Shown piece by piece: positions 9,086-19,802 of a DNA stretch of 64,000 bases. The position numbers and the translations under genes were made by a program. Under the pieces are notes generated by a model, which did no database searches, was not told the DNA's origin, and worked only from the letters and a program-made list of their open reading frames with translations. The DNA comes from Cavia porcellus. Taxonomy: Eukaryota > Chordata > Mammalia > Rodentia > Caviidae. The DNA is taken from assembly GCF_034190915.1 (NCBI RefSeq), contig NW_026947506.1, positions 12,027,501 to 12,091,500 on the forward strand, given 5' to 3'. Numbering within the stretch: position 1 is the stretch's first letter; every line of letters begins with the position of its first letter.

Positions 9086-12000
9086 AGGGTAATGTTTAAA
9101 GTGGAGGGGACTCCCGTGGAATTCGAGGTCGATACGGGAGCTGTTTATTCGGCCTTACAAGCCCCCTTAGGGGCCCTTTCAACTAAGAAATCATTAGTTC
9201 AAGGGGCTAACGGGAGCAAATATCGCTCGTGGACCACTGAGCGCACAGTTGACTTAGGCAAGGGAAAAGTAAAACACTCCTTTCTGGTTATTCCCGAATG
9301 TCCTGCTCCCCTCCTGGGACGGGACTTATTAACCAAACTGGGGGCAAAGATTTCCTTTGAGCCCCAAGGACCTCAAGTAACATTCCGTAACCCAAAGGTT
9401 GGGCAACCTATGGTTACGGTGTTATCTCTAAAACTGGAAGATGAATATAGGCTCTACGACCACCAGGATCCCCAGCCTATCGCCCCAGCCTGGCTAACTG
9501 ATTTTAAAGAATCCTGGGCCGAGACGGCTGGACTTGGGCTGGCAAGCCAGCAACCGCCTGTAGTGGTTACTTTAAAAACCACTGCCTCCCCTATTCGGGT
9601 CAAGCAATATCCCATTAATAGAGAAGCTCACCTAGGGATTAAGGTGCACATACAGAGACTTTTAGACCAAGGGGTATTAACTCCTTGTCGGTCTGTATGG
9701 AATACTCCGTTACTCCCGGTCAAAAAGCCCGGGACGAATGACTACAGACCGGTACAGGACCTAAGGGAGGTCAATAGCAGGGTAGAAGACATTCACCCCA
9801 CCGTACCCAATCCCTATAATCTCCTCAGCGGGTTAAATCCGTCAAGGACTTGGTATACTGTTCTGGATTTAAAGGATGCCTTTTTCTGTTTGCCTTTACA
9901 CAAAGATAGCCAGCCCTTATTTGCATTTGAATGGACGGACCCTGAGACTGGGTCCGCCGGACAACTAACCTGGACGCGCCTCCCACAGGGCTTCAAAAAC
10001 AGCCCAACCATCTTTGATGAAGCCCTACATAAGGATTTAGCCCCCTTTCGGGCTCAACACCCAAGCCTCACCCTTCTTCAATATGTAGATGACTTGCTGC
10101 TGGCTGCGGACTCTGAGGGTGGCTGCACAAGCGGAACTCAGGACCTTTTACGTGAGTTGGCTATCCTGGGGTATAGGGCATCAGCAAAAAAGGCTCAAAT
10201 TTGTAAGCGAGAGGTAATTTTTCTGGGCTACTCCTTAAAAGGGGGACAAAGGTGGCTCACTGAGGCCAGAAAACAGACTGTGGTCCAGATTCCCCCTCCA
10301 AAGAGTCAAAAACAATTACGAGAGTTCCTGGGCACTGCGGGGTTCTGCCGGTTATGGATCCCCGGATTCGCAACTTTGGCAGCTCCCCTATATCCGTTAC
10401 TGAAGGGGGGATCTCCCTTTATCTGGAAAAAAGATCACCAGCAGGCCTTTGATGCCATCAAGCGGGCTCTCCTGTCCGCTCCGGCCCTGGCTCTTCCTAA
10501 TGTGGATAAGCCCTTTACTCTCTTCATGGAAGAAAAAAAAGGAATAGCGAGAGGAGTGCTGACCCAGACCTTTGGGCCATGGAGGCGTCCGGTGGCTTAC
10601 CTCTCAAAAAGACTGGACACTGTGGCAAGCGGGTGGCCACCCTGCCTAAAGGCCATCGCAGCAGCTGCCTTGCTCATTAAAGACGCTGACAAATTGACTT
10701 TGGGACAGAAAATAACAATCATTGCCCCGCACACGCTAGAAAGCATCATCCGCCAGCCTCCAGACAGGTGGCTCTCAAATGCCAGAGTTACTCATTATCA
10801 GAGCCTCTTGCTCAACAAGGACAAGATAACTTTTGGACCCCCGGTGACTCTCAACCCAGCGACCCTGCTGCCGGAAGAAGCTTCGGAACCCGTCCTCCAT
10901 ACCTGCCAGGACGTCTTGGCGGAAGAGGCCGGAATACGACCGGACTTATTGGATTGCCCCCTACCCAATGCAGAGGTGACCTACTTCACTGACGGGAGTA
11001 GCTTTTTGATTCAAGGTAAGCGGTATGCGGGGGCGGCTGTGACTGATTATTCCAATGTTATATGGACAGCCAGACTAGAGGACGGGTCCTCGGCCCAAAA
11101 GGCCGAACTGATTGCTTTGACTAAGGCTCTAGAGCTCGCTAAAGGAAAGCGAGCGAACATTTACACGGATAGCCGATATGCTTTTGCAACGGCCCACATC
11201 CACGGGGCCATATACCGCCAGCGGGGGCTTCTGACCTCCGCAGGAAAAGAAATAAAACACAAACAGGAAATCCTCCAGTTGCTCGCTGCAGTTATGTTGC
11301 CCCAGAAGGTGGCGATAATACACTGTAACAGCCACCAGAAAGGGACTGATCCCGTCACAAGGGGAAACAACCTGGCCGATCAGGCAGCAAAATCTGCAGC
11401 CATGGGAGACTCACAGATGTTGGTGACTGATGTCAAAGATTCTCCTCAAAAGGAGAAAGCTCAGATTAACCAAACCCCTAAAACACCTGATTTGACTGCT
11501 TACATACAACAGGCCCACCGGCTCACTCATTTGGGAGCTAAAAAGCTAAGCCTACTGGCCCAACGCCAAGACTTCCCAGGGGCATCCCCCACTGCCATAC
11601 GTCAGGTCGCCAATCGGGTGGTGGCTAATTGTGAGGCATGTCAATTGACCAATGCCTACCCTGCCAAGCTGGCCCCCGGCAAAAGGCTACGCGGCACCAG
11701 ACCTGGACAATACTGGGAAGTGGACTTTACAGAAGTTAAGCCTGCCCGATGCGGACTAAAATATCTGCTAGTTTTTGTAGACACCTTTTCTGGATGGACT
11801 GAGGCTTTTCCTACCAAAAAGGAAACCGCTGCCGTGGTAACAAAAAAATTGATGGAAGAAATATTTCCCCGGTTCGGATTGCCAAAGGTAATAGGGTCTG
11901 ATAATGGACCGGCGTTTGTGGCTAAGGTAAGTCAGGGACTGGCCAACATATTGGGGATTGATTGGAAATTACATTGTGCTTATAGACCCCAAAGTTCAGG

Positions 12001-12565
12001 ACAGGTAGAGAGAATGAATAGAACTATTAAAGAGACCCTCACTAAATTGGCTCATGAGACTGGCTTAAAAGATTGGACGATGCCCCTGCCGTATGCCCTT
12101 TTTCGCGCGCGAAACACCCCGTCCACCAAACCCCCTAACCTTACTCCCTTCGAAGTCCTTTTTGGCACTCCACCCCCCATTCGAGATCTCACTCCCTTAA
12201 CTGAGCATGCTGCCTTGTTGCCAACCTCCCTGTCTGACAGGCTCATCGCCCTTGACAACCTGCAGAGGGACGTGTGGACGCAGCTAGCCTCGGCCTATGC
12301 TCCCAGTGAGTTCCCCGCGCCACATCCGTACCAGGTGGGAGACTTTGTGTTCGTCCGGCGCCACCAACAAGAGACTCTACAGCCTCGCTGGAAAGGACCG
12401 TATCAGGTCCTATTGACTACTCCTACAGCGGTAAAGGTTGACGGAGTCGCCTCTTGGATCCACGCGTCACACCTAAAGCCTGCCTCGGCACCAGTGGACG
12501 GCTCCTGGGAACTCAAACGGTCTGATAACCCCCTGAAGCTAAAGTTGCGCCGAAGGACCCCCTGA
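9053..12565 (+). CDS. pol: Pro-Pol (protease, RT, RNase H, integrase), young provirus
   Basis: Open from the codon after the gag UAG; the first ATG is 9092, but synthesis is expected as a Gag-Pol readthrough product. Numbering from that Met: protease DTGA at 14-17; reverse transcriptase with LPQG and the YVDD catalytic site (331-334); RNase H with TDGS (Asp634), 'AELIAL' and 'YTDSRY'; integrase with an HX3H...CX2C zinc domain, a DDE triad at D878, D937 and E973 (35 residues between the last two), and a C-terminal GPY-type module ('WKGPY'). Length and order match gammaretroviral Pol. It makes DNA from viral RNA and integrates it. No stop or frameshift is visible. Confidence 0.95.
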   Translation, partial: GLRGSDPLPELRVMFKVEGTPVEFEVDTGAVYSALQAPLGALSTKKSLVQGANGSKYRSWTTERTVDLGKGKVKHSFLVIPECPAPLLGRDLLTKLGAKISFEPQGPQVTFRNPKVGQPMVTVLSLKLEDEYRLYDHQDPQPIAPAWLTDFKESWAETAGLGLASQQPPVVVTLKTTASPIRVKQYPINREAHLGIKVHIQRLLDQGVLTPCRSVWNTPLLPVKKPGTNDYRPVQDLREVNSRVEDIHPTVPNPYNLLSGLNPSRTWYTVLDLKDAFFCLPLHKDSQPLFAFEWTDPETGSAGQLTWTRLPQGFKNSPTIFDEALHKDLAPFRAQHPSLTLLQYVDDLLLAADSEGGCTSGTQDLLRELAILGYRASAKKAQICKREVIFLGYSLKGGQRWLTEARKQTVVQIPPPKSQKQLREFLGTAGFCRLWIPGFATLAAPLYPLLKGGSPFIWKKDHQQAFDAIKRALLSAPALALPNVDKPFTLFMEEKKGIARGVLTQTFGPWRRPVAYLSKRLDTVASGWPPCLKAIAAAALLIKDADKLTLGQKITIIAPHTLESIIRQPPDRWLSNARVTHYQSLLLNKDKITFGPPVTLNPATLLPEEASEPVLHTCQDVLAEEAGIRPDLLDCPLPNAEVTYFTDGSSFLIQGKRYAGAAVTDYSNVIWTARLEDGSSAQKAELIALTKALELAKGKRANIYTDSRYAFATAHIHGAIYRQRGLLTSAGKEIKHKQEILQLLAAVMLPQKVAIIHCNSHQKGTDPVTRGNNLADQAAKSAAMGDSQMLVTDVKDSPQKEKAQINQTPKTPDLTAYIQQAHRLTHLGAKKLSLLAQRQDFPGASPTAIRQVANRVVANCEACQLTNAYPAKLAPGKRLRGTRPGQYWEVDFTEVKPARCGLKYLLVFVDTFSGWTEAFPTKKETAAVVTKKLMEEIFPRFGLPKVIGSDNGPAFVAKVSQGLANILGIDWKLHCAYRPQSSGQVERMNRTIKETLTKLAHETGLKDWTMPLPYALFRARNTPSTKPPNLTPFEVLFGTPPPIRDLTPLTEHAALLPTSLSDRLIALDNLQRDVWTQLASAYAPSEFPAPHPYQVGDFVFVRRHQQETLQPRWKGPYQVLLTTPTAVKVDGVASWIHASHLKPASAPVDGSWELKRSDNPLKLKLRRRTP
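12210..12240 (+). promoter_or_regulatory. Candidate env splice acceptor
   Basis: A pyrimidine-rich run ending 'ctgtctgacag' (AG at 12239-12240), with a branch-like 'cttaact' upstream, inside the pol 3' end and about 350 bases before the env ATG, the usual place for this acceptor. A weaker alternative AG is at 12427-12428. RNA data would be needed to choose. Confidence 0.35.
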
Positions 12566-12587
12566 GATTATTCAGAGTACTACCCTT

Positions 12588-14357
12588 ATGTGTCCCTCTA
12601 AGATGACCCGTATGGGACCCCAGACTTTAACCCTCCGGGCTCTAATGGGATTACTTATATTAATAATCCCCACTGTAGCTAGGCCCCATCGCCCCTGGAA
12701 ATGGTCGTTAATACGATGGGGGGACTCACGTGTGGGTAGCACCTGGGAAGGATCAGGAAGTCCATGGTTTGCGCCCACACCCTGTTGGTTCTTTCCAGGG
12801 CTCCAATGTCCCAAACAAAGTCATTTTTATCTTTGTCCCGCACCAACCAGGAGTAGATCATATTGTAATTCCCCAGGAGAATATTTTTGTGCTTATTGGG
12901 GCTGTGAAACCGCTGCAACAGGGTGGCAACCCGCCTTCCCCGATAAACACCTTAAAATGACATGGGGGCCGCCGGGATGCAGCCTAGATAACTACCCACC
13001 GGCTGGTCAGAGATCCTGTCAGGTTCTAAATATCACTGTCACCACTCCTGAGGACCCAGGTTGGCTGACAGGACGCACCTGGGGACTTCGAGTCTATGAG
13101 CCAGGTAAAGACAGGGGAAGCCTTATTCTCATAAAAAAGGTTCCCCTGCAGGCCCCATTTGTGCCCATAGGCCCAAACTTTACTCTAAAGCCAAAATATA
13201 ATCAGCCTACTATAGATCCTGTTACTACTGTTCAAACAACCATAGTAAGTCCCTCAGCCATAACAGTTTCTCAAGCTCCGCTACTCCAGACAGATCACGT
13301 ACCTGTCCCTCAATATTCACATTCTAACCTACTCAGTTTGATTAAAGGAGCATACATGGCTTTAAATCATACCCGACCTGATCTCCCCCAATCCTGTTGG
13401 CTATGTCTAAGTCCTAATCCCCCGTATTATGAGGGAACCGCTCTAAATGACTCTTATACACTAACCCCCAACCCCGGCCAATGCGATTGGAATCAAGTAT
13501 ACCACACTCTCCCCCTTCCTGGCCTCGCTGGTCAAGGAATTTGTATAGGAGCAGTTGATAACTGGCCAACAAGCTTGCAACATCTTTGCCTCACACACAC
13601 TAATTCCTTTCCCAAAGATCAGTACCTCGTCCCTCCTACTGGAGCCTTTTGGCTATGTACCAATGGGCTCACTCCTTGTGTCTCCACTAACGTCCTCCTT
13701 GCAGACAGCAGCTCCTGCATCCTTATAGACCTTATGCCACGCATTAAATATCTCCCCCCTAACACACTCCCCCTCATGGGAGGTCGATATAAACGAGAAC
13801 CTGTCTCCCTGACCCTAGCAGTCCTATTGGGGATAGGTGTGGCGGGGGGGATAGGAACTGGCACAGCAGCCCTCATTACTGGGCATCAGTCTCGCCAACA
13901 GCTTCTTGCAGTAGTAAACCAAGATTTACAGGCCTTAGAAACTTCTATAACTGCGTTACAACAATCTCTCTCGTCTCTATCTGAAGTAGTGTTACAGAAC
14001 AGAAGAGGCTTAGATCTTCTATTTTTAAAAGAAGGCGGTCTCTGCGCTGCACTTAGAGAAGAATGTTGTTTCTACACTGATCATACTGGGATTGTAAAAG
14101 ACGCAATGGAAAAGCTGAGAGAGAGAATCAAATCTCGAGAGCCCCCTTCAAGTGAAGCCAAAATGTTTTCCTTCTGGGAATCAATCCTGCCCTATGTTCT
14201 CCCTTTACTGGGACCCCTGGCCGGATTCATTATAGTCATGGCTATAGCCCCTTGCCTCATTAACCGAGTAACCCAATTTGTGAGGGCTCAGATCTCTCAG
14301 GTAAAAGTTATGGTGCTACGCCAACAATATGACCCCTTACCTATACAGGACCTTTAG
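12588..14357 (+). CDS. env: Envelope glycoprotein (SU-TM), young provirus
   Basis: 589 residues; the surface/transmembrane fusion glycoprotein. It has an N-terminal signal peptide (to about residue 31), a WGCET motif as in gammaretroviral receptor-binding domains, and at least four N-glycosylation sequons in SU. Further motifs are the CWLC motif (270-273), a furin-type site ending at Arg403, a hydrophobic G-rich fusion peptide just after it, and a heptad region. An immunosuppressive-domain-like segment leads into CX6CC (Cys486...Cys493-494). A membrane anchor (about 535-558) and a short tail follow. CWLC plus CX6CC is the covalent SU-TM arrangement of gamma-type Env. SU (about 400 residues) is shorter than in typical ecotropic viruses. 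The first ATG lies 22 bases after the pol stop, so unlike the murine viruses there is no pol-env overlap. A second in-frame ATG follows five codons on. The receptor cannot be inferred. Confidence 0.95.
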   Translation: MCPSKMTRMGPQTLTLRALMGLLILIIPTVARPHRPWKWSLIRWGDSRVGSTWEGSGSPWFAPTPCWFFPGLQCPKQSHFYLCPAPTRSRSYCNSPGEYFCAYWGCETAATGWQPAFPDKHLKMTWGPPGCSLDNYPPAGQRSCQVLNITVTTPEDPGWLTGRTWGLRVYEPGKDRGSLILIKKVPLQAPFVPIGPNFTLKPKYNQPTIDPVTTVQTTIVSPSAITVSQAPLLQTDHVPVPQYSHSNLLSLIKGAYMALNHTRPDLPQSCWLCLSPNPPYYEGTALNDSYTLTPNPGQCDWNQVYHTLPLPGLAGQGICIGAVDNWPTSLQHLCLTHTNSFPKDQYLVPPTGAFWLCTNGLTPCVSTNVLLADSSSCILIDLMPRIKYLPPNTLPLMGGRYKREPVSLTLAVLLGIGVAGGIGTGTAALITGHQSRQQLLAVVNQDLQALETSITALQQSLSSLSEVVLQNRRGLDLLFLKEGGLCAALREECCFYTDHTGIVKDAMEKLRERIKSREPPSSEAKMFSFWESILPYVLPLLGPLAGFIIVMAIAPCLINRVTQFVRAQISQVKVMVLRQQYDPLPIQDL

Positions 14358-14378
14358 GATTAAAAGTCATTGGAAAAA

Positions 14379-14391
14379 TAAAAGGGGGGAG
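14379..14391 (+). other. Polypurine tract
   Basis: 'ataaaaggggggag' or nearly so, immediately before the 3' LTR 'tgtgagag', the plus-strand primer position. It lies 22 bases after the env stop. Confidence 0.85.
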
Positions 14392-15005
14392 TGTGAGAGT
14401 CGACCCCCCTGCTACAACCCCCTCCCCAGAGCGGGGAATGAAAGGGTTAACTCCCTAACTCCCCAGAGCGGGGAATGAAAGGGTTAACTCCCTAACTCCC
14501 CAGAGCGGGGAATGAAAGGGTTAACTCCCTAACTCCCCAGAGCGGGGAATAAAAGAGTTGACTCCCTAACTTCCCAGAGCTATCAAAACAGAGCAGTAAA
14601 GAGTGCTTCACTCCCTAAGGAATGTCTCTGCTAGTCATTAGCCACTAGATGTTCTGTTCTTTGTAAAGATAGAGATAAGCAAAAAAATGTACTGTATAAA
14701 CAGGACCAGGGAGCACCTGGCACTCTAAGGTCAACCCAAGACCCTCGGTCTCCATGGTTACTCAGCCCCAGACCCTCAAATCAGCATTAGCCAGGTCCTG
14801 CGCCGCTCAAAATTAACCAATGCGATTTGCTTCTGTAAACTTGCTTGCCTCCTGCGTGTACCTTTAAAAACCCTGCACAAATTCCCCTCGGGGCCCCTCC
14901 GCACACGTTTGCCTGAGGGACCCCATGCGCATGGAAATAAACTTTCTTTTCCTCACCAAGAGCTGAGTCCTTGGGGTCTCTTTCCCTGCGGCGTTGGCCC
15001 TAACA
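14392..15005 (+). repeat. 3' LTR of young provirus
   Basis: 614 bp, the same as the 5' LTR except for one visible substitution in the third 37-bp unit and absence of 36 bases (after 'cactccctaa', near 14619). AATAAA is at 14936-14941. It ends 'ccctaaca', followed by GTGC. Confidence 0.95.
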
Positions 15006-15009
15006 GTGC
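15006..15009. repeat. Target-site duplication GTGC (right)
   Basis: Copy of 6265-6268. Joining the two flanks restores continuity of the old integrase C-terminal region, which confirms the insertion point. Confidence 0.9.
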
Positions 15010-15200
15010 AACATCACCATCGAGACTCCCTCAAACCCCATTGGGAAGGATCATTCACCATGGTGCTCAGTACCCCCACTGCCATCAAGGTAGCAGAAAA
15101 AATTATGTGGATTCACCATACTCACATAAAGGCACTGGAAACAGCGGACAACAAGAGACATATTTAGAGGACTATACAACAGACTGGTAACCTCTTAAAG
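15010..15200 (+). pseudogene. pol: Old ERV pol remnant, integrase C-terminus (continued)
   Basis: The sequence right of the young provirus encodes the integrase C-terminal module: a 'W.G.F' (GPY/F-like) motif, then 'STPTAIKV' and 'WIH..H'. The young Pol has the equivalent 'TTPTAVKV...WIHASH'. It continues, in frame across the target duplication, the pol fragment ending at 6264. It is a broken gene with no product expected. Confidence 0.8.
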
Positions 15201-16140
15201 TTAAAACTGACTAAACATAGTTAGATTGCACCAGTCATGAACTGCTTTAGCGTATTTGCTTTGCTTGCTTTTGCTCCTTCTATCCCACTGCTGGGGATTT
15301 TAATAACATTGATGATGACCTTGCATGTGGGTTTTCATCCCCCTGTAAGCAAAGAACAATTGTTGAGATCTTTGTATGGGAGCCCCTATGATTGCAGAGG
15401 AGGCTATACTAAAGGAAAATATACTGACTGGGTGGAATTATACATACAGTAGAAAATTTTACATACAGTAGGGTCTTTCCTACAGAAATGATAAATTATA
15501 TAATATAGTCTTTGGACAGATTGTAGGGACAAGTTAGCATTCCATGTTGCTATACCCTCAGTTACAGGGGGTTTAACTCAAATGTGGATGTGTAAATTAA
15601 AGCCTCACGTGATACCTAACAAAGACAGACAGCCAGGGCTACACCCTCAGAATTGTTTTTATTAAAAAAGTAATGTTTCCCCAGATACATTACCACCCCT
15701 TAATGCTGCCTAAATCAGGGGAGTTGATCAGATTCTCAAACTTCTGATATTCTAAAAGCCATGCATAAAGCCTTAAATGCTTCCAACCCAATTTTGGCTG
15801 AAAATTGCTGGTTATGTATGGCACAGGGCTCCCCCATGACTCTTTCGATCCCCACCAATGTTTAACTACACTGGGGGAACAAGATTACTTAAATTGTAGT
15901 GTGGGTCCCCTCCTTTAAAGTACAACCATAGGCTTCAAGGACTCTCTGTCTCCGAGGAGGTTTTCATAACAATACCCCTGACATTGATGTGGTAATTGTT
16001 TCATTTACTAATTGTAGTTCCATAGTTAACCAGACTCCCTCCCTTTATCCTGCTGAAGGACAAGTATTCATTTGTGGAGGAAATATGGCCTATACTTTCC
16101 TCCCAACTAAGTGGGCAAAGATTTGGCCTCAGTCACAACA
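15201..16140 (+). pseudogene. env: Old ERV env remnant
   Basis: Scattered env sequence in several frames: a hydrophobic leader-like segment (about 15237-15330), a CWLC-type SU motif near 15807-15818 preceded by 'ALNAS', and an SU C-terminal 'FICGG' (about 16070). The furin site, fusion peptide and TM subunit are not found before the 3' LTR, so TM appears deleted. Stops and frameshifts abound. Confidence 0.65.
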
Positions 16141-16151
16141 TCAGAGGGGTA

Positions 16152-16749
16152 TGTTGTAACCTAGTTCTAACCAATGCACCTCCTTTCTGTTTTGTATGCA
16201 CAGTTTCAATAGAGATTAAATTTCCATCTGCAGTAAAGACTTAAGTTTCAGCTCCTTGTAAATTCCCCTCCCCTCCCCATTCTTTTTAGGTTAAGTCTGC
16301 ATTTCCTATAAAAGCTTTAATTTTCAGTTTCTTGTAATCCCCCCACCCCCTTCAGCCTATCTGTAATACAATGTGCTGTCCTTAAGAAACATTTAACTGG
16401 GGGCTGGGGATTTAGCTTAGTGGCATAAGCACCTGCCTTGCAAGCAGGCAGTTGTGAGTTCATCCCTGGTACTGATAAAAAGGAAAAAGAAAGAAAAAAA
16501 AAAACCAAGAAACATTTAACTACAAGGAAGATACAGGAGATACCAAGAAAACTAGCTGCTATTAAACTGGGTCAAAGTTCGCAACATTCCTGTGGTTTTT
16601 GGCTTTAAAACCCAACCCTTTTAGCTGTAAGGCATGCAGTCACCATATTGGCTCCCAGAGGCTGCAGGCCTGGCCTAAAATAAAGCCTTTGCTCCCTAAA
16701 TTTTAATTTCTTGTTTCCTTGGATTTTATTTGGGGTGCAAGCTATCACA
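16152..16749 (+). repeat. 3' LTR of old ERV, with SINE inside
   Basis: Collinear with 1809-2291. The purine-rich 'cagaggggta' just upstream is a polypurine-tract remnant. Excluding the SINE and one copy of its target repeat (16398-16520), it is about 475 bp, close to the 5' LTR. It ends 'gctatcaca'. Confidence 0.8.
16398..16506 (+). mobile_element. ID-like (tRNA-derived) SINE
   Basis: A tRNA-like body 'ggggctggggatttagctt...' with A-box and B-box-like parts ('gagttcatccc'), ending 'gataaaaaggaaaaag' plus an A-rich tail. A perfect 14-bp target duplication 'aagaaacatttaac' flanks it (16384-16397, 16507-16520). The 5' LTR lacks it, so it landed after the old provirus. Confidence 0.9.
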
Positions 16750-17419
16750 TAGATCAGAAGATTCATTCCCCTATATCAATATCAGTATAAATTTTTCTCT
16801 TTCTTGAAGTCAGAGAAATCAGTAATAGTTTGTATTCTATAATGTTGACCTCACCTTCCCAGGGATCCTTGCATTGAAGGGCTTTACCCCTGCCTTTAAG
16901 TACTACTTCTGTTTTCTGAAAGTGAACTGATCTGTAATTTTGGTTATGGTATCTACAATGCATTAAGAAATGATTCAAAATATTTCTTATGAATGGTATA
17001 CCACCAACCATAGAGGAAGACAGATAGCAAAAATTCTTTGTTTTGATTTCTGCATTCAAACCAAATGATGTGCTTGAAAGAGTTTTGACCCAGAAACAAT
17101 TACAGGACCTCATGGTGGTAGTTCAAGTGGAAGAAGTCGAAATCAGGCATGCTTCCTCATATGGCCACTTCCTCTTTCTTTCCCAGGGCCTAAAGAAAAT
17201 TCCCATTAGCTCCTTTCATCACATCAGTGTCCCCTCCAAGCACCACATCCAGTCAAAAGTCACATATACCCTATAACCCCATAGTCAGTTGGAAAAAAAA
17301 AACCTTTGGTGGCTGAGGGCTCCTCTGCATATTCTTTAAATAAAAGGCCACTTTTACATTTCTTATATTCTGCTTCTCTATTGTGTTAATTTACCTCCTC
17401 AGTAACCTTAATAATCTAA

Positions 17420-17931
17420 CCCACCTTAAACCTATCTCACCACACGATTTTATTATATAAAGTCACTAGAAAAGACAGAGACCTTTGTTACCGGCTCAGA
17501 ACCCCTCCTGTTTCTCTTGGACAGAAGCTTTCCAATAGGATTTTTGGTGTAGTAAAGAAGAGAATATAAAGTCAAAATGACCTTTATTCTAAGACCATGG
17601 AGAGAATCCCTGACCACTGAGGGTCTGGCTTTTTCTTCTGGAAATATGTGGTGAGGATACATATAGTTTTTGACTTGGGTGGTGCTTAAAGGTGGCATTG
17701 CTGCTATGCAAGTAGCTGATTGAGACTCTTTTCCAGCCACAGTTAGTTGAAGAGGGAAGGGGAATGTGACCTCAAGATAAAAGTCCCTTGTTCCACCAGC
17801 CATTGTCAAAATATCCTATTTAGGGCAAAATACTTTCACATTTTTTCTCTCAATACATACATTCTGTTCTTCATGTCTGTTGTTCCTAAAATTCATTCTT
17901 CCATTTTAAAGAACACAAATTCATACCAGAT
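17420..17931 (+). repeat. Partial LTR, same family as 1134-1804
   Basis: It matches the 3' half of the 26066-26955 LTR, from 'accttaaacc' through a TATA-like 'tatataaa' to 'attcataccagata'. Both carry about 300 extra bases ('gtcaaaatg.ccttta...') absent from 1134-1804. The 5' half is missing here. Confidence 0.5.
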
Positions 17932-18342
17932 ATAGAAGGTCAGAAATTTCATTCTACTATGTCATGGTATGGCTGCCTATATTTCTAACTAACTCAGCTG
18001 CCTGTAACTTTAAGAATTGTTTATCAATTTCAAATGGAATAATTGTAGCAAATAAAATGTTCTTAATGTATATAGGGAAATATGTCATTAAATTGAAAAA
18101 ATGATTATCACAGTTTTTCTACCTAGCATCACCTAACATTTTCAACTTTCAAGTATGTTGGAAAACAAAAAATTAAAACAACTCAAAAAATAGTAATCCT
18201 ATAGGGAACACTATATCATTCACTGTAATTGACAAGTTTTCTGTAGGTATTTCATAGACATAATAACAAACACTGAGCCTATTAATCAACAAGTATCAGT
18301 TTCAAAAAATGTGCTCATAGCACTGAATCGCTGAAAACTGTG

Positions 18343-18428
18343 AATTTTTTTTGGTATAAGGGATTGAACACATTACCTTGTGCTTTCCAGGAAGCTCCTT
18401 GTACCACTGAGCTCAATACCCAGGCCCC
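18343..18428 (-). mobile_element. ID-like SINE (minus)
   Basis: Reverse-complement tRNA-like body: 'ttttttttggtataaggg' at its left, 'ccactgagctcaatacccag' at its right. The equivalent copy is at 27368-27452. Confidence 0.7.
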
Positions 18429-18555
18429 AACAACTTTAGATAATAAATATGACTAATAACAATGTTTAATTTGCCATTCACATATTTAGTTATAAATTTT
18501 GTAAACCTACATTTTCACAACTGAAATTATTTCTTTCCTTGCAGTTTAAATTACT

Positions 18556-18642
18556 ATTTTTCAGGTATGGGGGATCAAATATACAACCTATCACTTTCCA
18601 GCCAGGCATTTCGGCCTGCTGAGATGAATCCCTGGCCTCTAT
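18556..18642 (-). mobile_element. ID-like SINE (minus)
   Basis: 'tatttttcaggtatggggga' through 'tgagatgaatccctggcc'; an old ID-like copy, equivalent to 27573-27663. Confidence 0.65.
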
Positions 18643-19649
18643 TAATGAATATTTTTAAATGTATAAACATCACTTTATCTATTCAAATAGTATTGTGATT
18701 TTAGCAAAGGATGTCAATGTAGACACAAATTGCTATACAATCAGAGTAACTGGAACCTGAAAGAGTCAATGCAAAAAACTAAATGCAACAATCACTGCTA
18801 GAGGCACAGCTGAAGAAAGCCAGACCTGAAGGTGAAGATGCAGTGACCATGTCTACATGCCTCCTGAAAAGGAAAACAGCAACTTGAAATGTACTATAGT
18901 TACCACCACCTCTTCCAGGAAGTCCTGATAGGAATCAATTACTATACTCAATGAACAAAACAACTGGACTATTGTTCCCACAAAATGCTTTTGCTCTTTC
19001 CACATACGTTTTTTGGCTGATTTGTTCCCCTGCTGAATAATAATTATTTAGGCAGCTTTAAGCATGTAGGTTGACTGTAGTTTGAGACCCACACTGTACC
19101 CACATTGCGACTTTCCTGCATAAATGACCCCTGACAATACATCTGTGACTAAAACACTGAAGACCACTTCTGAAAATTCAGGGCTTTCCTTCTCTCTTTT
19201 TTTTTCTAAGAAAATTTTTGAACTTCTTTTGGTTTGTGACTTCATTCCTCAATGTTGTGAGCCAACAAATGTGGTGCACTTGACATCAAACATGGCAGGA
19301 TTATATTTCTCCTATTTCAATTTGAATAAGAAACAACTGCTACAGGCCATGATTCAGAGCCTTGATTTCAAGCTGCTTGTTTGCCATGAGTTTAACATTT
19401 CCAAGAGCTTTTAGAAGTCCTCAGTCTAGTGAATATTCAGATGTATTGCAGGAAGGAGATCACTGTTGTGCTGTAGCACAATAAATGCCATTCCTAAATC
19501 TGTGTTTGTCACTGCCTACTGCATGCCACTACATGACCTTCTTTCCTCTGAAGCATTATCCATTAATTGCCATTTTAGATAAGTCAACTTTCACTCAGCT
19601 CTATTATTGTTTTTTTTAAATAGTCTTTCTCTCTCCTTGGTTGTTTAAT

Positions 19650-19802
19650 TTTTCATTTTAGTTTTTTGATTTAAAGAAACAATCTCACTTTGGAGTTCTG
19701 GCCAGCCTCACACTCAATGTGTAGGTTAGGCTGTCCTTGAATATATGGTCATTCTTCCCTTTCAGCCTCTTCATTGCTGGGGAAAAGAGGTGGGCATTAT
19801 AA
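19650..19802 (-). mobile_element. B1-like SINE (minus)
   Basis: It runs from a T-rich left edge, through 'ggagttctggccagcctcac', to 'cagcctcttcattgctgggg', a 7SL-derived pattern in reverse. It is equivalent to 28690-28835. Confidence 0.6.

Larger units (their letters stand above)
6269..15005 (+). mobile_element. Young complete gammaretrovirus-type endogenous provirus
   Basis: An 8737-bp element with two nearly identical LTRs, a tRNA-Thr-type primer site, a splice donor, a leader, open gag, pro-pol and env, a polypurine tract and a 4-bp target duplication. Gag and pol share a frame separated by one UAG, a class I (gamma/epsilon) hallmark; the CX6CC transmembrane subunit and single-knuckle nucleocapsid agree. 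No frameshift or premature stop is visible in the three genes. Near-identity of the LTRs and retained CpG-rich stretches indicate recent insertion. Whether it is expressed or functional cannot be judged from sequence alone. Confidence 0.95.
1809..16749 (+). mobile_element. Old, decayed gammaretrovirus-like provirus (host of the young provirus)
   Basis: Two related LTRs (1809-2291 and 16152-16749) bracket a degenerate leader, a gag remnant, pol and env fragments in the right order. Without the young insertion (6269-15005 plus one 4-bp duplication) and a SINE, the element is about 6.1 kb. That is short for a gammaretrovirus because gag, protease and most of RT are missing. The reading frames carry many stops and frameshifts. 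Candidate 4-bp target repeats are 'agac' at 1805-1808 and 'agat' after the 3' LTR; they are imperfect and uncertain. It is an inactive fossil. Confidence 0.85.

Noticed and set aside
12679..12960. Frames on both strands over the env start (possible accessory gene)
   Set aside because: They lie wholly inside the clear env frame and lack any recognisable motif.
1805..16753. Exact target duplication for the old ERV
   Set aside because: 'agac' against 'agat' is the best pair, but the LTR ends are eroded, so it is mentioned only as uncertain.
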